Shown here one piece after another: positions 32,547 through 41,449 of a stretch of 64,000 bases of DNA. Position numbers and translations under genes: made by a program. Under the pieces are notes generated by a model. The model made no database searches and was not told the origin of the DNA. It saw nothing but the letters and a program-made list of their open reading frames with translations. Location of the stretch: contig NZ_FMCS01000006.1 of the NCBI RefSeq assembly GCF_900091435.1, positions 398,057 through 462,056 of the forward strand. Reading direction: 5' to 3'. The first letter of the stretch is position 1, and every line of letters begins with the position of its first letter. This DNA is from Micromonospora chaiyaphumensis. GTDB taxonomy: Bacteria; Actinomycetota; Actinomycetes; Mycobacteriales; Micromonosporaceae.

Positions 32547-32992
32547 AGACCGATCGAACGCAGGGCGGCGAAGCCGTTCTCGGCGATCCGCCGGATCAGC
32601 CCGTCGTTGACGTCGCGGTGCTCGTCGAGCAGGTCGACGTCCTGCTCCGCCAGCCAGCGGAACTCGGTGTGCTTGCCCTCCTCCAGCCGGGGCCGGCCCA
32701 GGTCGCCGTCCACCCGCACCAGGAAGTCGGTCTCCACCCGGGTCAGCCCGTCGTCGCCGGTGTAGCGGTATTCGCCGACCTGGCCGAGCACGTGCGAGAC
32801 GGTCCACCCGGTCTCCTCGGTGACCTCCCGGCGCAGCGCGTCCTGCACCTCCTCGCCCGGCTCGAGGTGGCCGCCGACGATGTCCCAGCAGTTGGGGAAG
32901 AGGCGTCGCGCGGGGGACCGGCGCTGGATGAAGATGCGGCCGTCGTCGTCCACGATCAGCGCGCCGGCGCAGCGGAGGGGCTCGGTGGGCAC
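32543..32992 (-). CDS. NUDIX hydrolase
   Basis: A 149-residue NUDIX enzyme with the box G-x5-E-x7-REVTEETGW intact (GGHLEPGEEVQDALRREV). It hydrolyses a nucleoside diphosphate linked to another moiety; the substrate cannot be read from the sequence. The GTG at 32992 is 6 bases downstream of TACTGT (33004 to 32999), so the mRNA is probably leaderless. Coupled to the SCO6745 gene. Confidence 0.88.
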   Translation of the reverse strand: MPTEPLRCAGALIVDDDGRIFIQRRSPARRLFPNCWDIVGGHLEPGEEVQDALRREVTEETGWTVSHVLGQVGEYRYTGDDGLTRVETDFLVRVDGDLGRPRLEEGKHTEFRWLAEQDVDLLDEHRDVNDGLIRRIAENGFAALRSIGL

Positions 32993-33103
32993 CTCACGAC
33001 AGTAGCGATCCCGCGCCGATCGTGGCGATGCCCGGTCTTGTCCCGTTCCGCATCGATGGCCCACCATGTCCGTACCGAGGCCGCCGTCCCACAGGGGTGA
33101 TGC

Positions 33104-33499
33104 GTGATGCAGGTACGGGAAGCGATGTCCAACGAGGTTCTCGTGGTCGGCCCGGAGCACACGCTCCGCCAGGCGGCCCGGATGATGTCGGCCCGCCGGG
33201 TCGGGTCGGCGGTCGTGATCGACCCGGATTCCGAGGGGATCGGGATCATGACCGAACGCGACGTGCTCAACGCGATCGGGGCCGGGCTCGACCCGGACGT
33301 CGAACGCACCGGAGCGCACCTGACCTGGGACGTGGTCTACGCGGGCCCGGACTGGACGGTGGAGGAGGCGGCCGCGGCCATGGCCCGGGGCGGATTCCGC
33401 CACCTGGTGGTGCTCGACGGCCGGGAGGTGGCCGGCGTGATCTCGGTGCGCGACCTGATGCGGGTCTGGGCGCGGGAGCACAGCGCTCCCCGCGTCTGA
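33104..33499 (+). CDS. CBS domain-containing protein
   Basis: A 131-residue protein consisting of a tandem CBS pair: VREAMSNEVLVVGPEHTLRQAARMM with GIGIMTERDVLNAI, then WTVEEAAAAMARGGFRHLVVLDGREVAGVISVRDLMRVW. Stand-alone CBS pairs bind adenosine nucleotides and act as regulators. Start GTG 33104 or the adjacent ATG 33107, with AGGGGTG upstream. It stands alone and ends at a strong terminator. Confidence 0.9.
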   Translation: MMQVREAMSNEVLVVGPEHTLRQAARMMSARRVGSAVVIDPDSEGIGIMTERDVLNAIGAGLDPDVERTGAHLTWDVVYAGPDWTVEEAAAAMARGGFRHLVVLDGREVAGVISVRDLMRVWAREHSAPRV

Positions 33500-33517
33500 C
33501 ACCGACCACGGAAAGGG

Positions 33518-33549
33518 CGATGGCCCGGCCGATACCGGCCGGGCCATCG
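33518..33549. terminator. Bidirectional terminator between convergent genes
   Basis: Perfect 13-base arms CGATGGCCCGGCC (33518-33530) and complement (33537-33549) around a 6-base loop lie between the CBS gene stop and the convergent malectin gene stop. It can serve both strands. Confidence 0.8.
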
Positions 33550-33569
33550 TCGTGTCGTAGCGCCTTCGG

Positions 33570-36500
33570 TCAGGGGCCGACGAAGACCGCGGTGCCCCGC
33601 CAGTCCACGTTGTCGACGCCCGGGCCGCTGCGCACGGTGGCGGAGCCGGTCGGTGCGCCGTCCGACCACGCCATCGAGGAGAGGTTGCCGGTGCTGCGGG
33701 AGACGACGTAGAGGGTGTCGCCGTCGAGGAACAGGCCGTTCGTGTCGGCGAAGGCCGTCGTGCCGGTGACCGTGCTCCGCTCCGCACCGACGACGCCGGT
33801 GTCGGGCGCGAACCCGCGCCAGAACAGGGTGCTCTGGCCGGCCAGCGTGTAGTAGAGGCGCCCGGCGCTGTAGAACATGGCGGTCACGTTCGGCAGCTCG
33901 GCGGCGAAGTTGCCCGTCATGCCCGCGTAGGTCTGGCCCTCCGGCGCGGAGCCGGTGACGACCAGGTCCCACTTGGCGTCGTGGTACGGGTCGAGCTTCT
34001 TCGGGGTGCCGAAGCTCGTGCCGTCGAACGAGCGCTTGTAGAGGTCGCCGTTGACGCCGTAGAACAGGTCACCGCCCACCCAGAAGGCACCCTTGATCGT
34101 CGACCACCGGGTGTTGTCCGGGTTGGCCACCGAGCTGGCGTTGCCCACCGCGGTGGCGCCGTCGTACGACCGCTTGGTGATGCTGTCCACCGTGGTGGCC
34201 GGCGGCACCGGCGGGAGCTTGACGATCTCGATGCCCTGGACCAGCGGGTTCTCCACCACCCGACCGAAGTCGATGTCGACGTTGCCGTCGCTGGTGACCG
34301 CGAAGGCCCGCATGGTGCCCTTGTTGGTGGCGCCGATCGACGCGATCGGGTCGAAGTCGTTCAGCTTGAGCACGCCGTCGATGCTGATGTCGAACTTGCG
34401 CTTGCCGGCCGTGGCCGTGCCGGCGTACCGGTTGGCCAGGTAGAGCCGGACCTGGATCGGCGTGCCCGCCGGGACCGGGAAGTCCCACTGCATGTCCGGC
34501 GCGGTGGACTGGTCCCAGCGCTCGCTGTTGAACAGCGCGACCGGGGTGCCGGCCGGCACGGTGGCGTCGAGCGTCGCGTCGGTGGTGTAGGTGGTGACGG
34601 TGCTGCCCGTGTTGTGCAGGGTGCTCGGCACCGTGAGGCTGTCGGTGGCCCAGGCCGGGCCGCTCGGCGCGGCCAACTGGTCGCCACCCGCGTTGACCCG
34701 GTAGAGGACGTCCGCCGCGTCCGGCGTCGGCGCGGTCTTCACGATCTCGATGCCCTGGACGAGCGGGTTCTCCAGCACCCGGCCGAAGTCGATGTCGACC
34801 ACGCCGTCACTGACCAGCGAGAAGGACCGCATGGTGCCGCGGTCCGTGCCGCCGGCACTGGCCACCGGGTCGAAGTCGTTCAGCTTGAGTACGCCGTCGA
34901 TGCTGACGTCGAACTTGCGCTTGCCCACCGTGCCCGTGCCGGCCCACCGGTTGGCCAGGTAGAGGCGCACGTCGATCCGGGTGCCGGCCGCGACCGGGAT
35001 GTCCCACTGCATGTCCGGGGCGGTCGCCTCGTCCCAGCGCTCGCTGTTGAACAGCGTCGCGGGGGTGCTCGCCGGCACCGTGGCGTCGAACGTCGCGTTG
35101 GTCGTGTAGGTCGACACGCTGTTGCCGGTGTTGTGGTGCGGGCTGGGCGCGGTGGGGGTGTCGCCGGCCCAGTCCGGGCCGCCGTCGGTCGCCGGGATGG
35201 CCGGACCGCCTGCGTTGACCCGGTAGAGGACCTCGGTCTGCGCCGCGCGGCCGGCCTGGTAGACGTCGCCGGGCAGGCCCTTGGTGCTGGTGGAGTGCGG
35301 GGCGGCGCCGCCGCTCAGCGGGAAGAAGGCGAGCCGCTTCCGCTGGTAGTCGAAGTTGCCGATGTACTCCTGGTCGCTGCCCAGCCAGAGGCCCTCCGGG
35401 GTCACCAGCATCTCGGTGACGCCGTAGCCGCGGGGGTGGCGGCCGGGGTTCCAGGACAGCGGCAGGCCGCTGGCCGGGTCGAGGGCCGCGATGCTGGCCC
35501 GCGGCACCGCGCCGGGGCCCGCCTTGTCGCGGGCGAGCGGGTTGTTCGACCAGCGGAAGTGACCGCCGGCGTAGACGGCCTCCTCGCTGATGCCGGTGGA
35601 GAGGAAGGTGTCGCCACCGCTGAAGTTGGTCCAGGTCGGCTGCTGCCCGTCACCGGTGGCGGCGGTCTCCCAGCGGGCCGCCGAGTCACAGAGCGTGCCC
35701 GGGTAGGACGCGCCGGTGGTCACCACGATGAAGTACTTGCCGCTCGGGGCGAACTGCACGTCCCGCACCCACGAGTCGAACGCGGTGTACTTGCAGGCTC
35801 CCGAGTAGCCGTCGGTGTTCCAGTCGGCGACGGTGGCCTCACTGTCGCCCAGGTTGATCCGGACGATCTGGTCGTGGACGACCCCGTTGGCCTTCTTGAA
35901 GTTGCCGATGACCACGAGGTGCTTGCCGTCCGGCGAGACGGCCAGCTTCTCCACACCGACACCGGCCGAGGCGCCGCCGTTGGTGCTGGTCCAGTTGTGG
36001 TGCTCGGTGAGCGCCACGGTGAGGTATTCGGTCACCGCGCCGGTGGTCGGGTTCAGCGAGGCCAGCCCGTTGCGGGTGGTCGTCGCGGTCACCGTGGTGA
36101 AGATGCCGCCCACCAGGAGCCGCCCGTCGACCAGGGCGATGTCGCTCACCGTGCCGTTGAACGCCGGGCCCTTGAAGCCGGCGACCGGCGTGCCGTCGGC
36201 GACGTTGAGCAGGGCGATCTTCCGGAAGTTGCTGTCGCCCACCTTGTTGAAGGTGCCGGCCAGGTAGACCGTGCCCGGCGTCGGCCCGGCGATGATCGCG
36301 GTCACCTCACCATCGAGCACCGGGGCGAAGGACTCGTCGAGCTTGCCGGTGGCCTTGTCGAAGGCCAGCACGCCCTTCCGGGTGACCTCCGTGGTCGAGG
36401 AGCCACGGTTCTGCGCCTTCGTGAACGAACCACCGACGATCACCTTGCTGCCGGCGTCGTAGATGGCCACGACGTTGCCGTCGTTGATGTTCGGCGTCTT

Positions 36501-36644
36501 GTCCGTCGGCACCTCGCTGACCAGCGTGGTGTGGTCCGGTGCGGGTGCGGCGAGCGCGGGTACGGGGGTGAAAAGGGTGGCGATGCCGAGCACGGCAGCG
36601 CCGAGGGCGGACACCGAGCGGTGTCTCAGGATCGAGGAAGGCAC
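33570..36644 (-). CDS. Secreted protein with beta-propeller-like region and two malectin domains
   Basis: A 1024-residue exported protein. Signal peptide at 1-32 (ALGAAVLGIATLFTPVPALA), then a repetitive beta-rich region (about 35-470) with blades such as VIVGGSFTKAQNRGS and TVYLAGTFNKVGDSN, two tandem malectin domains (about 473-640 and 645-815) beginning VLYRVNAGG, and a C-terminal propeller-like part (about 830-1024) ending in VFVGP. Malectin domains bind carbohydrate, so the protein probably sits on the cell surface or in the medium and contacts the locus glycan. I choose the GTG at 36644, preceded by GGAG; an upstream ATG gives a poor signal. No sortase motif or anchor is visible. Confidence 0.85.
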   Translation of the reverse strand: MPSSILRHRSVSALGAAVLGIATLFTPVPALAAPAPDHTTLVSEVPTDKTPNINDGNVVAIYDAGSKVIVGGSFTKAQNRGSSTTEVTRKGVLAFDKATGKLDESFAPVLDGEVTAIIAGPTPGTVYLAGTFNKVGDSNFRKIALLNVADGTPVAGFKGPAFNGTVSDIALVDGRLLVGGIFTTVTATTTRNGLASLNPTTGAVTEYLTVALTEHHNWTSTNGGASAGVGVEKLAVSPDGKHLVVIGNFKKANGVVHDQIVRINLGDSEATVADWNTDGYSGACKYTAFDSWVRDVQFAPSGKYFIVVTTGASYPGTLCDSAARWETAATGDGQQPTWTNFSGGDTFLSTGISEEAVYAGGHFRWSNNPLARDKAGPGAVPRASIAALDPASGLPLSWNPGRHPRGYGVTEMLVTPEGLWLGSDQEYIGNFDYQRKRLAFFPLSGGAAPHSTSTKGLPGDVYQAGRAAQTEVLYRVNAGGPAIPATDGGPDWAGDTPTAPSPHHNTGNSVSTYTTNATFDATVPASTPATLFNSERWDEATAPDMQWDIPVAAGTRIDVRLYLANRWAGTGTVGKRKFDVSIDGVLKLNDFDPVASAGGTDRGTMRSFSLVSDGVVDIDFGRVLENPLVQGIEIVKTAPTPDAADVLYRVNAGGDQLAAPSGPAWATDSLTVPSTLHNTGSTVTTYTTDATLDATVPAGTPVALFNSERWDQSTAPDMQWDFPVPAGTPIQVRLYLANRYAGTATAGKRKFDISIDGVLKLNDFDPIASIGATNKGTMRAFAVTSDGNVDIDFGRVVENPLVQGIEIVKLPPVPPATTVDSITKRSYDGATAVGNASSVANPDNTRWSTIKGAFWVGGDLFYGVNGDLYKRSFDGTSFGTPKKLDPYHDAKWDLVVTGSAPEGQTYAGMTGNFAAELPNVTAMFYSAGRLYYTLAGQSTLFWRGFAPDTGVVGAERSTVTGTTAFADTNGLFLDGDTLYVVSRSTGNLSSMAWSDGAPTGSATVRSGPGVDNVDWRGTAVFVGP
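34208..35232 (-). repeat. Tandem malectin domain duplication
   Basis: Two copies of a unit offset by 519 bases (173 codons) encode the malectin domains. The nucleotide match is close in places, for example around 34221 and 34740 (ACGATCTCGATGCCCTGGA in both). Linked phrases such as DGVLKLNDFDP, ENPLVQGIEIVK and LFNSERWD recur in both copies, so the duplication is recent or kept by conversion. Confidence 0.85.
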
Positions 36645-36828
36645 AGGCTGCTCCGGGGGAAACGTCGGAGGCGCTGCGGTGGCCGGTGCCGGCGCGAGGT
36701 GGGGCGCCGCACGGCCGACCGCAGACGTGAGAGCAATACCTTCTCGCATGGTGCCGTCGCCCGTCCACCCGGGACCGGGGTTTTTGACCGAGCAAACGCC
36801 CCAGGTCACACGAAAAGACGAGGGAAGA

Positions 36829-37902
36829 TCATCGACCCGGTACGGAGGGTGGCGCCGAGGAGACACTGAGGTCCGGCGGTGGCGGGTTGAAGTACGGGTC
36901 GGTGGCCATCTCGCGGAACACCGCCTCGCTCTCCGGGTCGTTGCCGAAGGTGCTGTCGTACAGGGGTTTCGTGGTCTGCCGGGCGGCGAAGTAGACGGCC
37001 GCCTTGATCTGCGGGTGCTTCTTCAGGTACGGCCCGACCTCGCGCATCCAGTTGGCCCGCTGGCCGGGCCGCCCGTCCTGGGTGAGGCCGAACTCGCCGA
37101 TCACCACCGGCCGCGGGTGCTTCTGCGCGAAGGCCATGAAGTGGTCCATGCGGTCGGTGAAGCTGTTCCACTCCGGGCCGGGGTAGACGTCGGCGCAGAG
37201 CCAGTCCACCTGGTCGTCGCCGGGGTAGTAGGCCGCGGCGTCGCGGTCGGGCTCGGCGAAGCCGTCCGCGTGCGGGCACCACACCCAGGCCGCGTTGGTG
37301 ACGCCGACCTCGGTGAAGATGGCCCGGACGTGCTTCCACGCGGCGATGTAGTCCTCCGGCGAGTGCATGCTGGCGGCCAGGTTCGGCCGGTCCATCTCCC
37401 ACCGGTAGCGCAGCAGCACCGGCACCCCGAACTCCTTGACGTCCGCGGCCCGCTGCCGGATCAGCGAGTCGTAGACGCCGCTGACCGTCGACCGGGTGTC
37501 GGTGCCCTGCCAGGAGATCATCTGGAGCTTCCCCTGGGACTGGAAGGCCCGCTCCGTGGCCCCCGGGAAGGCCTCGTTCCACTCGTGGAACATGTGCGCG
37601 ATGGTCAGTTCGCCCCCGGCGGCACGGTTGAAGTCGTCGAACGCGGCCGCCCGGCCGGTGGCGTTGTGGAACTGCGGCTTGACCCAGGCGCCCACCCAGG
37701 CGCCCTTCTCCGGCAGCTCCGGCCCACGCCCGGTGGTGCGGACCGGAGCGGTCCGGGGCGTCACCGTGGGCGGAGGCGGAGCCACCGCCGTCGTCGTGTC
37801 CTCCGGCCGGTCGGTCGAGCCGAAGTCACAGCCCGCCGCCGCCGGAACGAGGCAGGCCAGAGCGAACACGGCCAGCATCGTCCGTCGTAACCGTCGTACC
37901 AC
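36829..37902 (-). CDS. GH26-type glycoside hydrolase lipoprotein
   Basis: A 357-residue lipoprotein. Signal peptide with lipobox AAGC at Cys25, a Pro/Thr linker, then a beta/alpha-barrel of the GH26 type. Likely acid/base Glu169 lies in RYRWEMDRPN and likely nucleophile Glu270 in PVVIGEFG, with IAHMFHEWNEAF and WLCADVYPGPEW in between. GH26 enzymes cut beta-mannans and related glycans. Being tethered outside the membrane beside flippase and ligase genes, it may trim the exported polymer. Start GTG at 37902 with GAGAGG upstream. It ends 185 bases before the malectin gene. Confidence 0.85.
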   Translation of the reverse strand: MVRRLRRTMLAVFALACLVPAAAGCDFGSTDRPEDTTTAVAPPPPTVTPRTAPVRTTGRGPELPEKGAWVGAWVKPQFHNATGRAAAFDDFNRAAGGELTIAHMFHEWNEAFPGATERAFQSQGKLQMISWQGTDTRSTVSGVYDSLIRQRAADVKEFGVPVLLRYRWEMDRPNLAASMHSPEDYIAAWKHVRAIFTEVGVTNAAWVWCPHADGFAEPDRDAAAYYPGDDQVDWLCADVYPGPEWNSFTDRMDHFMAFAQKHPRPVVIGEFGLTQDGRPGQRANWMREVGPYLKKHPQIKAAVYFAARQTTKPLYDSTFGNDPESEAVFREMATDPYFNPPPPDLSVSSAPPSVPGR

Positions 37903-38024
37903 CGCAACCTCTCCCCAGGATGGTCGCCGGCCCCACGGTCGTCGGCCCCGACGGACCCCGCGTCAGCGGGGTGGCACGCCGGGACGGGCGGGCGACCCCT
38001 GGCACTCTACCGGCGCCTCGGCCC

Positions 38025-38957
38025 TCACGAGGTGTAGCCGAGTTCCCTGAGCAGCGGCCCCGCCTCGGCGAGCACGTCCGCGAGGTCCTGTTCGGTCAGT
38101 CGCTGCCGCCAGCGGCCGACCGAGTTCGGCCGGGCCTTGGCGAACCGGGCGTGCAGCGCCTGCCGGCCCGCCGGGTCGCCGACCGCCAGGAAGTCGGCGA
38201 CCACCTCGGCCGCCTCGGCCGGCCGGCTCACGATGTCCTCGTAGCGGAGATGCCGGACCCGCTCCGCGGGCACCTGGGCTAGCTGGGCCAGCGCGCTGCT
38301 GGTGAAACGGCGCCACATCCAGGCCGACCGGCCCAGGTCGGAGACCCGGCTGAACTCCTCGCGTCGCTCCGGCTCCACCCAGAACCGGGGCGCGGCGCCC
38401 CACGGCGTGCCGCCCCGGCCGCTCTTGCCGGTGCCCGTCGAGGCCGCGTTCAGCCACGGCTGCTCGGCGTGCGACACCGCCACGTCCCGGCCGTCCCGGT
38501 AGACGTGCAGGAAGACCGCGTCCGGGAAGACCTCGGTCAGGAACGGCACGATGAAGCAGTTCTCCGGGTCCTTCTCGGCGAACCGCAGGCCCCCGTGGCC
38601 CGAGGCGGCGAGCAGCGCACCGTAGTAGCCGCGGAAGTAGCGGGCCGCGCGCTGCGGGGTCCAGCTGCCCTCGTACACGCAGCGGGCCACGGCCTTCGTG
38701 AGCCGGGGCTCGAAGTGGTAGGACACGTCCGGCAGCGCCCCCACGCAGCTGCCCAGGAACGTGGTGCCGGAGCGGGGCGCGCCCAGGATGAAGATCGGCC
38801 GCTCGACCTTCAGGCTCAGCTTCCGGTTGGCGGCCTCCACCGGCCGCTCCAGCTCCCGGCGTTCCTTCCGGTCGGCCAGCAGGCCGACGGCGGCGAGCTT
38901 CGCGGCCTTCACGGTCGACAGGCCGGAGTGCGCGGAGAGGGGCGTGCTGCTGGTCAT
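38025..38957 (-). CDS. Sulfotransferase family protein (first of three)
   Basis: A 310-residue cytoplasmic sulfotransferase. The PAPS-binding loop is FILGAPRSGTTFLG (Gly59-Thr66), with HVYRDGRDVAVSHAEQPW as the 3'-phosphate loop. It transfers sulfate from PAPS to an acceptor, probably a sugar of the lipid-linked glycan. It is the last gene of a seven-gene minus-strand operon and lies 28 bases after the flippase gene. Acceptor is unknown. Confidence 0.88.
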   Translation of the reverse strand: MTSSTPLSAHSGLSTVKAAKLAAVGLLADRKERRELERPVEAANRKLSLKVERPIFILGAPRSGTTFLGSCVGALPDVSYHFEPRLTKAVARCVYEGSWTPQRAARYFRGYYGALLAASGHGGLRFAEKDPENCFIVPFLTEVFPDAVFLHVYRDGRDVAVSHAEQPWLNAASTGTGKSGRGGTPWGAAPRFWVEPERREEFSRVSDLGRSAWMWRRFTSSALAQLAQVPAERVRHLRYEDIVSRPAEAAEVVADFLAVGDPAGRQALHARFAKARPNSVGRWRQRLTEQDLADVLAEAGPLLRELGYTS

Positions 38958-38985
38958 CGGGGTCCCATCGGTACGCAGGAACGGG

Positions 38986-40572
38986 TCAGGACTGGGCGGC
39001 CGGGTTCGCGCCGGCGCGGTTGCGGCCCCGCCGCAGCGTGCGCAGCGCGTCGAGGTGCAGGGTGGTCCGCAAGCGCCAGGCGCCGGCCAGGTACGCCGCC
39101 ACGCCGCCGACGGCCACCAGGGCGACCACGGGCGTCGGGGCGTCGAGCAGGCGGGCCACCCCGAGCGGCAGGCCGAACGCGGCGACGGCCAGCGCCATCG
39201 CGGCCCGGGTGCCGGACCCGAACGGGTGCAGCCGCATCGACCACCAGAGCTGGGCCAGCGGCACCAGGTTGGTCACCAGGATCGAGACGGTCCAGGCCAG
39301 GGCCGCGCCGAGGATGCCGTACCGCGGGATGAGCAGGAGGTTGGCGACCACGTTGAGCACCGTGCCGGCCATCGCGTTGTAGAACGTCCACGCGGTCCGG
39401 CCGGCCATGTTCAGGACCATGTCGACCATGCCGCAGCCGGTGGCCACGAGCATGGTCAGCGCGAGCAGCACCACCACCCGGTGGCCGCCGCCGTAGCCGG
39501 ACCCGAACAGAGCCAGCATCGGCGTGGCGAACGCCGCGAAGATCAGGTAGGCGGGCCAGGAGAGCAGCACCAGCCACCCGGTGGCGGCCTGGTAGAGCTG
39601 CCGTGCCTCGGCCCGGTCGTCGCGGGCGAACGCGGCGGCCAGCCGGTGCTGCACCGAGCTGGAGAGCGCGACGCTGGAGAGCTGGCCGAGCGCCAGGAAC
39701 CGGGTCGCGGCCGTGTAGAGCGCCGCGTCGGCCGGCCCGCGCAGCGCGCTGAGCAGCACGATGTCGAGCCGCTGCACCACGATCGCGGCCAGGCTGCTGA
39801 CCGCGCGCGGCCCGGTGAACCGCCAGAACGGCCCGACCAGCTCGCCCGCCGGCACCGGCCGGGCCACGTGCCGGCCGGCACGGCCGACCAGCCGGCCCAG
39901 CCAGGCCAGCGCGACCACCGCGGCGAGCAGGTAGGGCACCACCCACGCCAGCGGCAGCGCGACGGTGGCGGAGAGGCCGAGCCAGGCGGCCACCGCCACG
40001 GCCAGGAACTGCACCAGGGTGCGGCCGAGCCGTTCCACGGTGAGCAGCGGCCGCATCTGGCCGAAGCCACGGCAGGCGGCCAGCGCGTAGTCGTTCAGCG
40101 CGGCCAGCGGCACGAAGGCCAGCAGGACCCGCAGCGCGGTCACCGCGCCCGGGCCGGCCTCCGGCATGGTTGCCTCGGCCAGCGCCGGTGCGGCCAGCCA
40201 GCCGGCCAGGCCGAGCAGCACGCCGACCGCCAGCACCGGCAGCAGCCCGGCCAGGATCGTGCCACGGATCCGGTCCCGCTGATCGAGCGTCCGCTGCCGG
40301 CTGACGAAGTAGACGGTCCCCACGTCGGTGCCGAGCCGGGCCGCCGACGCGGCGATCATGAAGGCGCTGGTGGCGGCGAAGAACATGCCGGCCTCGCGGA
40401 CCGACCAGCCCCGGGCGATGACGATGTTCAGCCCGAAGCCGGCCACCGCGGCCAGGCCCACCCCGACCAGGTTGGCGAAGCCCTGCCGGGCCGCGCCGCC
40501 CAGGCCCGCGCCGGCTCCCGCCCCGCCCGGGGGTGCGGTCAGCGTCGGGGTGCCGGCGTCCGCCCGGGTCAC
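38986..40572 (-). CDS. Wzx-type oligosaccharide flippase
   Basis: About 528 residues with 13-14 transmembrane helices, of the MOP/PST polysaccharide flippase superfamily. The first helix has RQGFANLVGVGLAAVAGFGLNIVIAR and the second SVREAGMFFAATSAFMIAAS. It would move undecaprenyl-linked repeat units across the membrane. I prefer the GTG at 40572, which overlaps the stop of the upstream sulfotransferase by 3 bases (GTGA), over a GTG at 40599 that would add nine residues. Confidence 0.88.
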   Translation of the reverse strand: MTRADAGTPTLTAPPGGAGAGAGLGGAARQGFANLVGVGLAAVAGFGLNIVIARGWSVREAGMFFAATSAFMIAASAARLGTDVGTVYFVSRQRTLDQRDRIRGTILAGLLPVLAVGVLLGLAGWLAAPALAEATMPEAGPGAVTALRVLLAFVPLAALNDYALAACRGFGQMRPLLTVERLGRTLVQFLAVAVAAWLGLSATVALPLAWVVPYLLAAVVALAWLGRLVGRAGRHVARPVPAGELVGPFWRFTGPRAVSSLAAIVVQRLDIVLLSALRGPADAALYTAATRFLALGQLSSVALSSSVQHRLAAAFARDDRAEARQLYQAATGWLVLLSWPAYLIFAAFATPMLALFGSGYGGGHRVVVLLALTMLVATGCGMVDMVLNMAGRTAWTFYNAMAGTVLNVVANLLLIPRYGILGAALAWTVSILVTNLVPLAQLWWSMRLHPFGSGTRAAMALAVAAFGLPLGVARLLDAPTPVVALVAVGGVAAYLAGAWRLRTTLHLDALRTLRRGRNRAGANPAAQS

Positions 40573-41432
40573 CGCCGCCACGACGGCACGCGTCCCCACC
40601 AGGTGGCCAGCCGCTCGTCGTACGGGGCGAAATGGTCCTCCAGCCGGGTCCGCAGCTCGGCCGACATGGGCGAGCGGGACCGCGAGTTGTGCTTGCCGAA
40701 GGCGATGTCCGCCCAGCGGGGCAGGCCGAGGAAGTCGCAGACCGCGTCGAAGGACGGCCGCGGATCGGCGAAGAAGTCGTCGCTGTCGATCACGTGCAGC
40801 CGCTCCCGGCCGACCAGCGCCTCCAGCCGCTCCACCTGCTCGATGTAGCGCCCGCGGGCCAGGTAGGCGTTGTGCTGCAGGTGGTGGCTCGCGTACGTCG
40901 GGTCGGCGGTCATCCGCTCCCGCTCACCGGCCGTCCGCTCCTCCTCCAGCGCCAGCGCCCGCTCGAAGTCCGGCTCGGTCTCGTAGCCCCGGGCCAGCTC
41001 GTGCGAGTGCGCCGAGTAGGCCCGCTCCACCGGGTCGCGCAGCAGCACCAGCAGCTTCACCGAGGGCAGGTCCTGGGCGATCCGCTGCGCCGCCAGCGGG
41101 TGGAACATGTAGTAGGGGCTCGACTCGCCGGTGATCCCGCGGACGCCGACCTGCGCCTTCACCGCCTCCGCCTTGCCGGTGGTGGGGAAGTGCCCCAGGT
41201 ACCAGCTCATCCCCCGGTGGTAGTCCATGTCGAAGTAGTGCACGCCCTTGTGGTAGGCGGGTGGCAGCACCCCGGGGTGCTGCGAGAGCGTCTTGAACAG
41301 CGAGGTGGTGCCGCAGCGCTGCGCCCCCACGATCAGGAATCCCGGCACCATCCGCGACCCGGCGGTCAACCGACCGACCGTCCGGCTCACCGACTTCACC
41401 GCGCGGAGCGCCTGCTCCTTGGCCAGCGTCAC
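40569..41432 (-). CDS. Sulfotransferase family protein (second of three)
   Basis: A 287-residue sulfotransferase of the heparan/chondroitin N- or O-sulfotransferase type. The PAPS loop is FLIVGAQRCGTTSLF (about 32-46), the 3'-phosphate loop LLRDPVERAYSAHSHEL, and RGITGESSPYYMFHP follows the substrate region. This is closer to glycan sulfotransferases than to Stf-type lipid enzymes. The GTG at 41432 has GAGGAG 7 bases upstream; an earlier GTG at 41453 overlapping the previous stop is the alternative. The stop overlaps the flippase start. Confidence 0.88.
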   Translation of the reverse strand: MTLAKEQALRAVKSVSRTVGRLTAGSRMVPGFLIVGAQRCGTTSLFKTLSQHPGVLPPAYHKGVHYFDMDYHRGMSWYLGHFPTTGKAEAVKAQVGVRGITGESSPYYMFHPLAAQRIAQDLPSVKLLVLLRDPVERAYSAHSHELARGYETEPDFERALALEEERTAGERERMTADPTYASHHLQHNAYLARGRYIEQVERLEALVGRERLHVIDSDDFFADPRPSFDAVCDFLGLPRWADIAFGKHNSRSRSPMSAELRTRLEDHFAPYDERLATWWGRVPSWRR

Positions 41433-41449
41433 GTCCCCACTCCTCACTC

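Noticed and set aside
31737..32807. Extended frame of the SCO6745 gene over the NUDIX gene
   Set aside because: The extra codons cover the NUDIX coding region in another frame, and the GTG at 32546 has the expected coupled overlap.
36645..36828. Possible riboswitch upstream of the malectin gene
   Set aside because: A lower-GC leader with a possible hairpin (around 36770-36800) caught my eye, but no conserved core of ydaO, c-di-GMP or cobalamin classes is present.
38986..40599. Longer flippase start at 40599
   Set aside because: The GTG at 40572 gives the usual GTGA overlap with the upstream stop; the extra nine residues have no ribosome site.
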